Counted from the first letter of the stretch, positions 23,711 through 36,939 are shown. The stretch: 64,000 nt of DNA from Leptoclinus maculatus (GCA_032191485.1 JAVDOI010000011.1:4477298-4541297), one strand, 5' to 3'. Numbers and translations are program-made. The notes: generated by a model from the sequence alone, not told the origin.

Positions 23711-23766
23711 GGAGCATGAATTCATTAAATGTGCCAAACCCTTGCCTCTAAAATTGATCTCCCCCC

Positions 23767-23789
23767 TTTTTTTTTTTTTTTTTTTTTTT
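23767..23789. repeat. Poly-T tract (23 bp)
   Basis: Preceded by six C, so the minus strand shows A23 then G6. Confidence 0.95.
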
Positions 23790-24359
23790 CGAGCCATCGC
23801 CCGATCTCATCTGTATTCCAGATCCATTCCCAGATGATACCCCCTCGATCAAGAGGCAAATGCAATAGAATCATAAATCTTCTTTAAAATATCCCACTTT
23901 AGAACACGTGCATGTTCTGCGGGATGATGGGATCTAATTAAATAAGCCTTTGTTAACTGTTTGTGTAAAGTCTTATTTTTTTTTCTGCTTATTCTGCAAC
24001 GTTAAACACGAGTAGGTTTCAGGGGTGAAGAAATGCTGCGAAAAAACGCTTGATAAAGTAAACACATTTTATTTGTTCTGAGTCTCTTTACAGTCTTCAA
24101 GGGATTTCGAGGGTCAAGCAAAGACGCACCATCTGCCCTCCTCCTTCCTATAATTAACATTAATGGTAGTTTAAGCAGCTCAGCACAAAGGATTCAAATG
24201 TACTCCCCTGCCTGAGTCAATTAACCACATAATATATCCCGCCTTCCCCAATTGCCGCACCACAGCGACAGATATGTGACACTTCCTTCCACCAACTATC
24301 CAATGGCACAATCCAGCAGTCTTGGTCAGCATGTCTTCCTTTAAACACGCATTGATTTG

Positions 24360-24600
24360 AGGCGTCGCCACATTAAACATTAACCGGGGGCGCCTGAGCA
24401 TCTCGTCATGAACACCAGGGGCAATTAATAGAGCGGTAATGGCCGGGGCGACAGATCGCTCAGACAGCGCTGAGTGATGGCCGGTCTCCTACCACCTGTT
24501 CAGTGTGGAGGGAAATGAAGTCGAACCTTGGCACCCCGCTGTGAGCCGCTGATTGAAATTTACAAGGCTACACGCACGCCACTGACAGCCATGTCGGATT
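24360..24600. other. Candidate conserved non-coding block
   Basis: Contains GGGCAATTAATAGAGCGG, TAATGGCCGGGGCGACAG, CAGACAGCGCTGAGTG and CACCTGTTCAGTG (E-box CACCTG). Repeat-poor, CpG-retaining sequence inside an AT-rich region. No coding frame is convincing. Confidence 0.25.
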
Positions 24601-25679
24601 GAACACTTTGAGGAGGGCCAGACGCGAAACAAGCAAAGCATGCGCGGTGCTGTAGGCACGGGATAGAGAAGGGTAGAAATAACTCATTAGCAGCGATTGG
24701 TCACAGACTTTGATTAAATGTGGTATTTAACACACACAAGAAAAATGTCTGTAAACATTAGGGTGTTTGATGAAATAGCTTTCTTTTTTTTGTGTTTTCT
24801 GACTGAGATGAATTCCTTAAAATATATTTAGATGATTAGGACATCAGATTTTTTATTAGATAAATGTTTGGCAAATCTCACACTAGCAGTTTTACAGATA
24901 TATAATTAGTTTATTGTTACTAGAGAAATGAACATATGTCATGTCACGTACAGTAGCTCAGTATCATCATGACTACACAGACCCTCATGCGCTGTTTTAC
25001 CAGAGAGCCGTAAAAACAGCCTCTTGTTCTCAATGTCTTCCCTTCTTTTGTCATTTGCTCCCTCTAACAAGGCTTGACAAGTCTAAAGTGGCCCTGTTTG
25101 TTCTCCTTTATCAGGCAGGCAGCTCCTGGCCTCTTGTATTCAACACACACTACAGTGGAACCAGATGTCCTTTTGCCAGCGGCACAACTTTCAAGTTGAC
25201 AAGGTCCCCCCAGAGAATGGGGGATGGATCGGTGGCAGGCAGAATTTGTGACTAATAGCCAGTTTGATGTGACAGGGCCCCGCCGTCTGGGGAAATTGAA
25301 GCGCTCTCCGTGTCGATACCTTTTGTGTCTCGCTCAGTTGTAGGTTATTGTTGGCCTGGCCTTGGGGACCTAGGGCCGGGCAGTTTACATTGCAGACACT
25401 ACGTGGTCAGCACCAACTTTTTATTGTGGCTATTGATTGGTGCTGGCCGCCCCGCTGTGGCTAATTTGCTTGTTAACATCAGTGTCCCAGCCTCCATTTT
25501 GTCCCCATCCACTTCTTCACCGGCACACATTGTCAGCTCAGACACTTATTTCAAGCCATCTTTTTTTTTGCTCACCACCTTGCTCCTCTCTAGTCCAATA
25601 CGCAGGGCCTATTTATTAAACAACTAGTTCTTAAGCTGTCATTTAATCAATACAGCCTCTCTCCTCTAGCTGCCTGGAA

Positions 25680-25910
25680 TTAAACACGACTTAAACACAA
25701 ACCGGGCATAATGACCTTTTTATGGGCCCCACTCAGCCAATGAAATTAACACCAGAGACTGTCCATTTATACCTATAAGCCTGTGTAAGTCATTAACTTC
25801 AGAAAATATCATTTTAAATGACAACACATGGCAGTCAGCGGGGCCACACACTTTCTGCTCCCGCCCTCGCTGTCATATGTTGAGTCTGTCGGTACGCGGA
25901 GGAATGCCGT
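25680..25910. other. Candidate conserved non-coding block
   Basis: Includes CAGCCAATGAAATTAACACC (a CCAAT-type core), GACCTTTTTATGGGCCCC, CAGCGGGGCCACACAC and CGCTGTCATATGTTGAG (CATATG E-box). Repeat-poor and balanced in composition. Confidence 0.22.
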
Positions 25911-27029
25911 GGCTCTCTAACTAACAACAGACTGAATATATCTGCGAGAGAGAAAAAAGAGAGGAGGCATGAATTTTATATTAAATTCCTTCGGCTAATC
26001 CGGTTCGCTGTTCGGTCCAGACTGAGTTTAGGCAAAATATTAATAATGCATTGAAAGGACCTTATTTTCTTCCTGCTGGAAAGGGTTTAGGGGACTGGTA
26101 CTTTCTCAAGTTATGCATCTTGGTTATTTGTAAGCACCCAATAACTAAGCAGGTGACAGTTGATTTTATGAGATCTTAAGCCTCCCGAAGCCCGAGAACG
26201 CCCCTGGTTGTATTTCCTAATACAATAGAGAGATGGCATGAAAAGGAGATAATGAGTTGGAGAATATTTCCGTCCTGTTTCTTTGCAACCTTGAATGCTG
26301 CTGCCTGAGGCTGTTCCTTAACCTTTTACAAGCCAGTTTACATTTCAGTAAACAGCTGCTTTATTCTATTGTTACTCTGATAAACTCTAGTTGTATTATA
26401 TCTGGCTTTTTACTTAAAATTCCCTGTATATCAAACTCTTTTTGTATTAATCTGTCACTTAATGTTGTTGGTCTATCCACTCAGGGAAGCACTAAGTGGA
26501 TTGGTCTGGCACAGACACATGTGAAACACTATAAACACTACTTGCTGTCACAGTGTTGAACCGTTCTCACATGCCTAACACAGTGTTTTGGACGATTTCT
26601 CTAGTGTAGCTGTCTTTACCTCATCTCCGGGAAGTATAATTTTGGTTTTGGGAGCCGCTGCTGTCTTGTGGTAGGGGGGACATGGCAGGGAAGCTGTCTG
26701 ATATGGCACACTGTCTGTGCCCCACAGCGTGAAACATGTGCACAGACTCATCCCACGGCTCCCTCGCTGGACGGTGTAAGGTTTCCCAGCATGCCGCAGC
26801 CTCTGAGAACAGGGGAGAACCAGACATGGTGGCGAAAGCCAAGGGTGACATCAGCAACAACTGGAGCAAGATACCATAGAAACGTCAATAATATTTCTCT
26901 TGGCATTTCAAGGAAATCATATCGGGCGGTAAAGAAGTCATTCTTAAGCTATAAACCAGAAAGAATTTTTTTTTAAATTTATTGTTAGTGTGAGAAAACT
27001 CACAATCGCAACACCCGCAGTCCTGTAAT

Positions 27030-27084
27030 GACAATAATAATAATCATAATAACAATAATAATCATTATAATAATTATAACAACA
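27030..27084. repeat. (AAT)n-rich imperfect repeat
   Basis: AATAATAATAATC and ATAATAATTATAAC units with C interruptions over about 55 bp. Confidence 0.9.
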
Positions 27085-27119
27085 CTTTATACAAAATAAT
27101 CCACATATTCTAGATAGGG

Positions 27120-27378
27120 CCGCATTTATTTAGTTATTAATTGATCTGGCAAATTTCTAAATCCATAACATTTTCATATTGCTTGTTTTATCTGAGACGA
27201 TCTTAAAAATCTTAAAAAAAGAGAGTTTAATATCATATAAAAGGAAGAAGATATTTGAGAGCAGATGTTTTGCATCTTTCTCTGGAAATGGTTGAGATGA
27301 TTAATCCATTATCAAAATAGTTGCCAATTATTTTTCTGTCCAGCAAATAATCAGTTAATCGTCTCAACCATAAATACG
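27120..27378 (+). mobile_element. ATTAAT-rich interspersed repeat, partial (copy 2)
   Basis: Ends with GATTAATCCATTATCAAAAT AGTTGCCAATTATTTTTCTG and AATCAGTTAATCGTCTCAAC. This is the same 3' wording as copy 1 at 17605-17730 but with the TTATCAAAATAGTTG motif retained. The 5' part (TAGTTATTAATTGATCTGG) is heavily decayed. Non-coding. Confidence 0.6.
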
Positions 27379-27507
27379 CTGATGCATATTCTTCATGTTC
27401 TTCGTGCTCACAGTGCAACAAATTCCTCCTAGTTGCAGTATGCTAGATGACAGCTCTCTAACTGGACACAGAGGTAAACAGTGACCACTTAAATTCTGCC
27501 CTAAGGG

Positions 27508-27600
27508 GGTTGGATACTTTGACCTCACCACGACCCCAACCCGACCATAACCCTGACCCTCATCTGACCTCCAACCTCTAAATTTAACCCTAACACCAAC
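27508..27600. repeat. Degenerate C-rich hexamer-like repeat (CCCTAA/CCCCAA variants)
   Basis: Successive units resemble ACCCCAACCCGACCATAACC, CTGACCCTC and AACCCTAACACC. Loosely telomere-like but highly irregular, so it may be an ordinary decayed minisatellite. Confidence 0.5.
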
Positions 27601-29871
27601 TCTCAGCCCGGCCTGCACCCTTCAACCTGATGGCCCGTGTGCCTCGGAGGCACATCTGCTTTGGGATCCAGCCTTTGAGCAAGGAGAAGAAAGACGACGA
27701 AATCTGACTCCCAGATGAAATCCACTCAATTTCACAGTGATCCGCTACCGTGAGACAAATGTTGATCTTTCGTCATTGGAGCAAAAACAGTACGTCTCTG
27801 GCACTCGCTCCTCCCAGAATGCATCACGTGCCAGTGGCTGTCTCCGTGGTGCATTGCTTTGCTGCTCGCGGGTTCATACTTTCATGGAACATTTGTCAGG
27901 CATGACGTGCTTTGCTACACCGTCAACATCAATTGGTGTTTATGTCAATAAGATAAAAACAGGGATTTTATGGGTTGTGTATTTCATTTAAATTTAATTT
28001 ATACGGACACTTTTCATTGCAGATTTTCTGAATTAATCAGATATAAAAGATACCACTGGGATTTTTTGGGTAAAAGATTTGACTTCTTTACCTCTTGTAG
28101 TTCTGCTCTACAGCATGGATCTGAAATGTTTGTAATATAAAGAGCCATTTAAAAATGTTCCTAATAATCAGCGTGCCATATCAACAGTTCAACATTGTTT
28201 AATTACGACACTGCATAAAAAAAAATATCATATATTACATCCTTATGAAAACATCCTAGTTAAAGTCATTTACCCTATCACCAATCTTGTTCTGTTCAAT
28301 AACCTTAACTAATTCTTCGAAGAAGGCAACGAGTAGTAGCCAATCAGAGGAAGTGTAGAGCGGGTTTTCGGGGGAACACAGGTGTGGAAAAAAAATCAAC
28401 CAAACTACTGTAAACAGGCTTAGCAACTGTCAAGTGCCTGTGAAATATGTTATTTATAGCGAGGGCAAAAAGATCTGTTAAAATTACTGGAGGGTGGTTG
28501 TATTCTAAAGTTCCTGGAAAACACGTACCCCAATATCATCAACTCCTGTGTTAGTGTTGAGCTGTTCAGGAACGAAATCAAAGTGTAATCGCTGCACACA
28601 GAGTCAGAGACACATTTGTATCTCTGTTAAAAGCACTCTTTACATTTGCCATTTCACCAAATCTGCCGAAGATTACTCGGGTCTCTCTGTGTTGGGCTTC
28701 CTGCCATGAATCGGCCTGTACGGGCTCATCTCGAATGCGGTGGTCTATTTGATACATGGGCCTGCGGACTGGCCCAGGAGCAAGAGAACAGAAATAAATT
28801 TCCCCTCCTTACCCTTCCCTCCCTCTTCTCCCTTTCCCCATGTCCCTGTGACTCCCAAGCCTGAGCCGTACTTTTCATCCCAGCCGTGGAAATACTCCCC
28901 TGCGGCTTTTGGCTTTAGTTCCTTTGCAGCCTAAATCTCTGGACCCCCGAGCTAGCATGGTCCCAGGTTGCAATGGGTGGTCACTGGTAAAGTTGTAGAC
29001 TTCCAGCATAGCGTAATACAAGAAAGAGAGCACACATTTTGTTGAGAGGGGAAAATAAAAAAAAGAATACCGCCGCATTAAGCAGACATCCTGTTAAAAA
29101 ACCCTCCCTTTTTGAATCCAGATGCTCATATTGCGTCTGACAGTTGTTGGGCCGTAAAGTTCGGGCTTTAAAGCAACTGGCTTTCTGTTTCTGTTTTCAG
29201 CTTTAGCCTCCTAGACTGTAATGAAAGCAAAACAGTAGAAAATTCCCACATTATTAAATAAAACATGTCGCTTTGCCAGGGGCCAACTATTGTCACGCTA
29301 ACGGGAGCAGAGCACGCAGTTTATTCTGTTATAATTTTAACATGATTTGAATGACAGATAATGTGTTAATATATTAAAGGTAATTAAAATGTTATGGAGA
29401 AATATGTGTCAAGATTATAATTTTAGGCATTTTTTTAGACACCCTGTTCTGGTTATTTGTACATGAACAATAAAGCAGGAGTCCATTTACAAAGACATTG
29501 AATTCATTTTTTTTTACTTTACAGACATGATATCTGGTGTCAATACTACACTTAAATGTCCTGTTCAAACCAGAGCACCAATCAATTTTTTTTTGCAGTC
29601 GTGATATAGCGGTCAGTCAGAGCAGCCGGGGTCATCCATGGGTCACCGTTACAGCCCCCCCCTTGACCTTAGCCAAAGATAGTCTATTATTAAGCCAGCT
29701 GTGTGTTTGATACAACAGCGTATCGTACAGCGTTTAGCTGGTATTGTGCAGGTCTTCAAGAAAGGATTTAAGTGGGTTATACACACTGTTGTGCTTCATG
29801 AAAGTCAAAAACTCAAAGACTTAATCTGACTTTTTTAGTCTCCATCCCCAACTGATATAGCACAGTAATTT

Positions 29872-30063
29872 AGCAGCAACTAAGGATTGTTTTTGTAATT
29901 AATTAATTTGTTCATCAATTGACTCATCGTTTAGAGTGTAAAACATCAGAAAATAGTAGAAAAAATACACATTGATAATAATGTCTTGTTTTATCTAACA
30001 AGTGGTTCAAAGCCCAAAAGTATTCAGTTTACCGTCACGTGACAAAGAAACGCAGGAAATTGT
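29872..30063 (+). mobile_element. ATTAAT-rich interspersed repeat, 5' part (copy 3)
   Basis: Begins GCAGCAACTAAGGATTGT with TAATTAATTAATTTG, then AAAACATCAGAAAATAGTAG, then TCAAAGCCCAAAAGTATTCA and GTTTACCGTCACGTGACAAAG. The order of these blocks matches the 5' two-thirds of the same fish repeat family whose 3' part is seen at 17605 and 27120. Non-coding and truncated at the 3' end. Confidence 0.65.
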
Positions 30064-30194
30064 AAAAGTCAAAACCTAGTCATGAAGACCACATACCAGC
30101 AATGACAATGCGACTGATACATATTAATGCAATTTATTTCTATATATGTATACCAGAAACCACAAATGCATTACTTTGTGTATACATTACACAG

Positions 30195-30234
30195 TTTCCT
30201 TCCTTCCTTCCAATCATACTTCAGTGTGCTCCTC

Positions 30235-30271
<37 letters not shown>
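30195..30271. repeat. (TTCC)n followed by (TC)16 pyrimidine tract
   Basis: Four TTCC units at 30195-30212 and a perfect TC run of about 33 bp at 30239-30271, in a pyrimidine-rich context. Confidence 0.95.
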
Positions 30272-30273
<2 letters not shown>

Positions 30274-30959
30274 TCTACTGACGGCCTCATCAGAGGAATC
30301 CTGTCCATGGAATCCAGATGAGCAAACACAAGACATGGCTAAGACAGAGACATTAATTACCTCTATGAAATAGCGCATTTTCCCAAAGCCTGACTGGATG
30401 AATTTGAATTGAAAATGAAAATAAATATCCATCCATCACATCCCATTCACATTTGGGCCAGCTATAATAATTTAAATGGGAGAAAATGATGCTATACTTA
30501 AAATGATCTTTTTGTGATGGATTCATTTTCTGTTCCCAAAATGTTTGAGAGCTAAATGTAATAAGGGAAAAAAGAATTTGTGGTGACATGAAAAAAACAT
30601 CTTCGTTGTTTGTTTGCTTTGAAATTGATGATTTCAAGTGCGATCTGACTCTAGTCCAAGACATTGCCAATTGATTCTTTGAGTGATGATATGGTACGTT
30701 TCCTTGTTGAAACATGGGTTTGTAAGAGAAACCGAGTCACAGGTCATCTCCGAGAAAATCCAGTAAATTCCAGCATGAAATGCACAGAAGCTACATTGTT
30801 CGAAATAACACTACTTTCAAATCCACAGTATTACAAAGGGGGAAAAAATATAGTACCTTGGGCAGATGAGATGGAAAAAAACAAGCCTACCCCCCTCCGG
30901 TTCCCTCTTTTCCTGCCTGTCTTCTTCTGCTGGTATCCTCAACACCTTTCTTTGGGATT

Positions 30960-31215
30960 TACTTAGAATATGAAAGGATTGAAGCTACACCTGGCTTGAC
31001 AGACACTGTGCTACTTTATTAAACCTCATGCGCCAAGTACAGCACTGTATTAAAATTGAAAGAGAGGCGGTGGGAACCCGATTCCTCTGGATAGACGGTG
31101 TGAAATCCTTGGTCAAAGCACCTCGGATCTGTGTCTCCTCGCACCCAGCTCTGTCTGAAGCACCGAGAGGCCCTATTGATATTTAGATGATGCTGTCGTG
31201 GGTAAGATAGGCATT
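30960..31215. other. Candidate conserved non-coding block
   Basis: Repeat-poor, balanced DNA with GAATATGAAAGGATTGAAGC, CTTGGTCAAAGCACCTC (nuclear receptor-type GGTCA) and TTGATATTTAGATGATG. This is an impression from composition only. Confidence 0.18.
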
Positions 31216-32532
31216 TTTTTTTTTGAAAGATATTGATTTTAAATTGCACATTAGGCCTATTCCATGCTGCTCGCTATATCTTAAAGATGGGCCACTTCTC
31301 CCTTCCCCAGGCGCTATCTTGCGTGTGGGAATTTGTATGGATTTTTTGGGGCTTGTTTGCAGTGATGGGGGAGCGAATGCAATAAGTGCTCCATTACTTA
31401 CACAATCTGTGAGTGCTCAGAAAATTAGTCACCAGTGACCTCTTGGCCTCCCTCTCACACTCGTTCGCAGTCAAAAGACCTGATGGGAATAAGAATAAAG
31501 TCAAACTAATGGGATGATGCTCTGGCGGCTACGCAGCCCCCGCAGCAGCAGCAGCAGCCTGTCAGAAAATATGAGACTGCACTGTGGGTTGAATCAATCA
31601 AATAATTCTCCATTTGGATTGATGAAATATGACAGATAAAGACATAGAAATTGCAACAACAAACAAACGCATGTAATCCAATTAAGAAAATATAGCACCC
31701 ATACATGTGGCACCTTAACACTTTATGATTAATGTAGTTTCAATATCCTCAGCGGTGCATAAGCTCCACTGAGCGAGCTGCTTTTACATTTCCATATCTG
31801 CAAACATCATTAAAATTTCTAAAATTGGATTCTGCCTGGTTGTCAAATTTGTAAAGTAACTCTACGTTTAGCACGTGCACGAGTAAAATGTCTGACATGT
31901 GGTTAACAAGTCATATTTAATTTGAAAGTACGAGTTAACATCACTTTTTCTTCACTTCCCTGCTAGATTAATGTCAATAGTGGTCGTATTGCTGGACGTG
32001 TCAAAAGAGCCGACAGTGCAGTCAGACACCGCAGAGCACTGTGTTCATCTGTGAAGGGTCTGGGTGTGCTTTGGCGAGGGAACGCGCTGAATTTATATCC
32101 ATTTCCATCAATATTATTTATTTATCCTTTTCCAGAGGACACGTGTAACTATAGCACAATCTCAATCGATCAACATCAATAAGTGCTTGCTGGAACTTTT
32201 TAATATCTTACGAGGTTAAACTGCATCTCTGTTTTGAACTTGGCATATTAGCGTGTGACCAATAGTTCAGTTATATGTATTTGTTTGCGAGGTTCTTTGA
32301 TATAGAATAAGGAAAAACTTCAATATGCAAGCGGGCTTAACTTGCCTGCATATGGAAATTCACAGGGGAGGGAGGGCAGGTGGTGTAAAACTTAAAGCAC
32401 TTCCTCGGAGTTATTTTTAATGAAAATAAAGTAGGATCAGCACAAATCGAACAAATGATGAGAAACGACCTGGCAGAAGGTTGTTTTCTCCCTCTGAGGT
32501 GATACTGAGGGAGGAGAAAAGGAGCAAGAGGG

Positions 32533-32693
32533 CCTCCATTCCCCTCCCTTTTCCTGTCTTTCCATCTTTTTCATCTCCCTCTCTGTCATCCTCTCCCTGT
32601 TTCACAAGCTCCCTCTCTACCAGCTCTCTCTCTCTCTCTCTCTTTCTCTGCTCCTATACGTCTTTTTCCCTCCCATTTCCACTGTCTCAAAAT
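32533..32693. repeat. Long pyrimidine-rich tract with (CT)n core
   Basis: About 160 bp that are very largely C and T on the plus strand, with a CT run at 32624-32649. A minus-strand frame here is Asp/Glu/Gly/Lys-rich low complexity and not a gene. Confidence 0.85.
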
Positions 32694-33279
32694 ATGAAAG
32701 GCCTTGTTTCTTCCCAGCCGTGAGTTTCCCCCCCCAAGTAAAAGAAAAAAAAGCCAAATCACAGTGATGCATTACTTAATTTAATAAATGAAGCTTGCGA
32801 AACCTGATCACACAACACACTTGTCTGCATAAAGTAGCACAAGGGGACAGACTGTTGCCAGATGCCGCTGGATGTCTCTGAACAAAGAGGACACACACAT
32901 GTAATCCCTTTGGGTTTTGGGCGACACTGTCTATATGATGGGTGCCAGCAGAGCTCTCACTGTGTATGACTGACTGTACTTTGACATCACAGGGAGTGGA
33001 GGAAAGATACTCCCTCTGTATGAAGAGTAAGATGGAAAATCCATTTAGCCAAGCTGACTCATAACCAGAAAAAAAAAAAGAAGCTTGTTTTAGTTTTCAA
33101 AATGAGTCCACGATGAAACGGCCGCTGTATGTATGGAAATGTAGAGGCCTAGACATTTAGAAGGGAAGCGATATCTGTCACAACTCTGCGGGGCTCCCGA
33201 CTTCTTTCAGTTTGGTGGTGAACTGAGCAAAAGGAAATCTGCTGCAGTAATATCTGAAAGACATGAGGCTCTTAGCAAG

Positions 33280-33298
33280 CCCCCCCCCCCCCCCCCCC
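33280..33298. repeat. Poly-C tract (19 bp)
   Basis: Homopolymer C run followed by AAAGATC. Confidence 0.95.
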
Positions 33299-33642
33299 AA
33301 AGATCTGAAATAGAGTCAAGTTGACTTTGCTTCATAGTTTCAAACTTGTTCAAACATTTATAAGATCAAATTCAAATGACGAAATAGAAGTTCAATAGAT
33401 CATATATTATACATCTTGACCCTGCTGCACGAAACTGCACTGAAGTTAACTTCAAGCTCTCCTGTGAAGGATACTTGTCTGAAATCTAACGCAACATGAA
33501 CTGACTAATGTTGATACCGAATATACATTAATACACATTTTAAAAAATGCTGGCAAATATAACTGGATGATTGCTGGCCTTGCTTGCTTCTGTAAAAACC
33601 CCAAAACTTGCTGAGCTTTGCTGCTTCCCAAGTTGGAAGTTT

Positions 33643-33720
33643 GCAGCTGTGGCTAAGGAGGTAGATCAGGACATCCACTGATTGGATGATGGGTGATTCA
33701 ATCCCTGTCTACAGTTGCAA
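33643..33720 (+). mobile_element. tRNA-derived SINE head, decayed
   Basis: Reads GCTGTGGCTAAGGAGGTAGA (A-box region, 33650-33662), then CATCCACTGATTGGATGATG, then GGTGATTCAATCCCTG (B-box region, about 33692-33706). Spacing and wording match the tRNA-like head of common fish SINEs (…GGCTCAGGAGGTAGA… …GGTTCGATCCCCG…). The downstream tRNA-unrelated body is not recognisable, so this is a truncated or very decayed copy. Confidence 0.65.
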
Positions 33721-34467
33721 ATGCTATAAAACCAGAACAATAAGTTAAAATATACTTAATTTACTGGCTAGAACTGATTTCTTTTAATATATGAGGGACC
33801 CCTTTCAAATTACATTTTAGCCGATGCTTTAAAATATTTTGTGTCTTTAAACACTAAATTCAAAGTCACACAACCAGCTCTGGGTGTGAGAAACCATGCT
33901 TTCCTCCTTCAAATCGGTTTGGTCGATCAAGTATGTACGCCATGACTGAGGAAAAAAAAAGATCTGACAACATTCCTCTGTCATGGGGCGGGGACAACGA
34001 TTATTTATGGTGTTGTTTTCGCTTATGTATTCTCTTAATTAAAACACATCGGCTTCCAAAAAGCAATATACGAAACAAATTGCTTTGGCATGGCTGTGGC
34101 AGTTGGGGGACAGACTCTGCATATTGGCAGATCAACTGAGATGGGATTTGGGAGTCTTTGAAACTACATTTGTGCTTCAGACTATGGTAATGAGGCCGAG
34201 CAGTATGATATCACCATCCTCAGATATTTAGTTTGTCATTTTGTGGTAACAAGCCCCTCTCTGTGTGCATGTGTGTAACATCAGCACTGAGTGCATGTGT
34301 GGAGCAGGTTTGGAGGGATGGATGAGCATCTGGGGAATACTTTTACTTATTACATATCATTTTAGAAAATAACTTGTTTTATAAAGTAATCATTATTGTA
34401 GAATAATCCATTAGGATTGTTCAACTCCAATGTCATCTTAATTAACACCGTCTACCGCAAAAATCTA

Positions 34468-34499
34468 TGTGTGTGTGTGTGTGTTTGTGTTTGTGTGTG
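34468..34499. repeat. (TG)n microsatellite with TTTG interruptions
   Basis: TG run broken twice by an extra T. Confidence 0.95.
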
Positions 34500-35599
34500 C
34501 ACCAGAGGAAGATGGTTTCAATCAGTTGACTGTGACAGTTTCAGCTGGGACTGGGAGGAGACTGTGAGACAACTCCTCCTCAAACAACAGCGAGGGGTGG
34601 CGATATACACTGCGGCGATAATGGCCTCTTTGAAAACAAAGACAGACCTCCCCTCCTGTGTTTTGGAGGGGAACATATGTTTGCCTGTCTCGACTTCTGT
34701 CAACAGCCTCCACTACAGTGGCAGAGACCAGAGAGAGAGAGAGCTGTGTGCCGAGGGGAGGAGAGCTTCCCCGTCAGGCACGGCCGATATGACGACTCAT
34801 TTCACAGCAATGCACTGTGGTGTGGTTTCTCCGTAAACATGGGGTATGAAAAATGCTTTATTGGGAGGCAGAAGTTTGTGGTGAAGACGAAAACATGACA
34901 TAAGCCCTTCCAAAAAAAGAAAGAAAAATCTAAATTGGTTAAAGTTTCAGTTGGGTAAACCAAACTCTGCTCCTCGACCTCTCTCTACCCCCAACTATCA
35001 CTTGGTCTCACTCTTTCTCTTCTTCTAAGAGTGGATACTGAAACCAGATGTTTTTAACAGATAACAAATGTCAGACGCAATAGCTGACAGTACACCTGGT
35101 ATGGTACAGACAGGGTAACTTTCCCAGGTCATGTGAACCGTTTGAAGCTTTCCCAACTCTTTTCTGATCGTTGTTTTCAATCGATTGAAAAGTGTGTGTG
35201 TGTGTTTGTTAATGTTTCATAATAACAGACAGATGTTTAAATGATTAAAACATATCAGAAGTACTGATTTATGTGTAGATGCAGTTTGGTGTTCAAATCA
35301 CACTGTCAACTGCAAGTTGGGAAAGGCTTTTTGGTTGCAAACCCCAAACCTCTTCTCTAAACTCTTTCAGCCACGCCAGTGAGGGAAGGCAATGTCTGTA
35401 GGTCGGTCAGTCGGATGGTGAGATTTGGAACAAACATTCTTGTCTATGTCACTTGAGTAAGCGTCGGTTGTGACTGAATATTACAAGTTTGAAAATTTTT
35501 GAAAATCTAGGGTTGTGAGTTTAGAAAGAAGTGAACTTACCATACCTTTGTAGAACTCTGCTCATCTCTGCTAGCTGCTTGAGGCTACAGTTCACTTTT

Positions 35600-35690
35600 A
35601 AAGCCTTGTGTTTGGCATTTTAGGTCGTCGCCATCTTGGTTATTAGCCGTTGCAATCTTGTTTGTTTTTTTTGCAACTGGAAGTGACAAA
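35600..35690 (+). mobile_element. Fragment of the 0.5-kb repeat family (5' part)
   Basis: Reads AAGCCTTGTGTTTGGCATTT, GGTCGTCGCCATCTTGGTTA and TTTTTTGCAACTGGAAGTGA. The parallel segment in the longer copy at about 40210-40260 reads GAAGCTTCTGCATTTTGGCC, ATCGTCATCTTTGG and TTTTTTGCAGTTGG. Same order, diverged, truncated on both sides. Confidence 0.6.
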
Positions 35691-36186
35691 AGTAAAAAAT
35701 TAAATAGTTTTTTTGCCGGTCGTGAGTTAAACAATGTTATAGAAGTGCAATGCTAAATCAGTACAGCAAAAGAAAGAAAGGAAAAAAACACACAAAAGAG
35801 AGCAGCTAATGTAAAACTTGGATTACAGACATGTTTCCATGCCACTGTCACATACAAATAAGGCATAACTAATATCACACTATTAATTTTCCATGTCTGG
35901 TATTGACAGCCTCAAGTGACCATGAGCTATTATGAGGCGTCGTCTATGGTCTGTGGTTTGCTTTTTCTTCAGGACTGACATCATATGTACTGTATATAGT
36001 AATGCTCCCATACTGATCGGGCTCGTTTGAGCCAACACGCAGACCAGTAAGGGAGGGTGGTCTGTTCCCCCAGTCTCTCATGATTGATGACGCTTCTTGT
36101 GACACTGACAGAGAGGGATCAGCAAAACAACCAACAACTTCTGCATAACTCTGCTCGAACCAGATGCCAGTGTCATCAACACTGGC

Positions 36187-36245
36187 GCACACACACACAC
36201 TGGTAAACACATCCGCCCACCAACTCGCACACACACACACACACA
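36187..36245. repeat. Two short (CA)n runs
   Basis: CA runs at 36187-36200 and 36228-36245, separated by unique sequence. Confidence 0.9.
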
Positions 36246-36939
36246 TATTAAGTCACTCAAAGGGATGGGGTTGATTTATTATTCCTCAGACATAGTTTCT
36301 CATACATTATAAATTAATGCTGGACAAGTTTGCACCCGAGTAGGCTCCTATAAAAGGATGATTATCTTCTGTTCTAAATGGATTGGATTACTCTTACACC
36401 TGTGCTCCCAAGCTCTGAATTTTGGCTGACTTCTCGCCAAAATCTGCTTCTAGCCACCTGTTCTGATGACCACAAGGGTATGGGAACCAAGACCATCAAC
36501 TGTGTGCACTGCAAAAAATATCTACCCACTGTATGGTCAGCCATCGAGGCATGTGGTCTAAACATTTTTTAAATAGCCTCTTAAGGGAAATCTGGTTCCA
36601 CACAACCAGTATTTTCATAGTTTTGGTCATAATTCCTATCTGCATTAATAACAATGTTATTAGACGAGGCAAGAAACACAAACAATAAGACTTTAAACAC
36701 ACCCCTGGCTTACCCAAACGTATTTAAAGAGAAAATGGGGGCAAACAGTAAATTCTTTATCCAAAATGTCCATGATAAACATCCACCGCGGGTTACAGAC
36801 TTCCCGGTTCAATATTTTATCTTTTCTTATGGAACATAATTGAATGCACACAATGTAAAATGAGGAATTTCTACCACCTACTACTGCTTTACTGCACAGG
36901 TGGAGATTGCTTCATTGCACAAAATCTGATCTTCTACTT

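Noticed and set aside
34702..34745. Short GAGAGAGAGA stretch and adjacent frames
   Set aside because: Too short to be a notable array, and the frames are chance readings in several overlapping phases.
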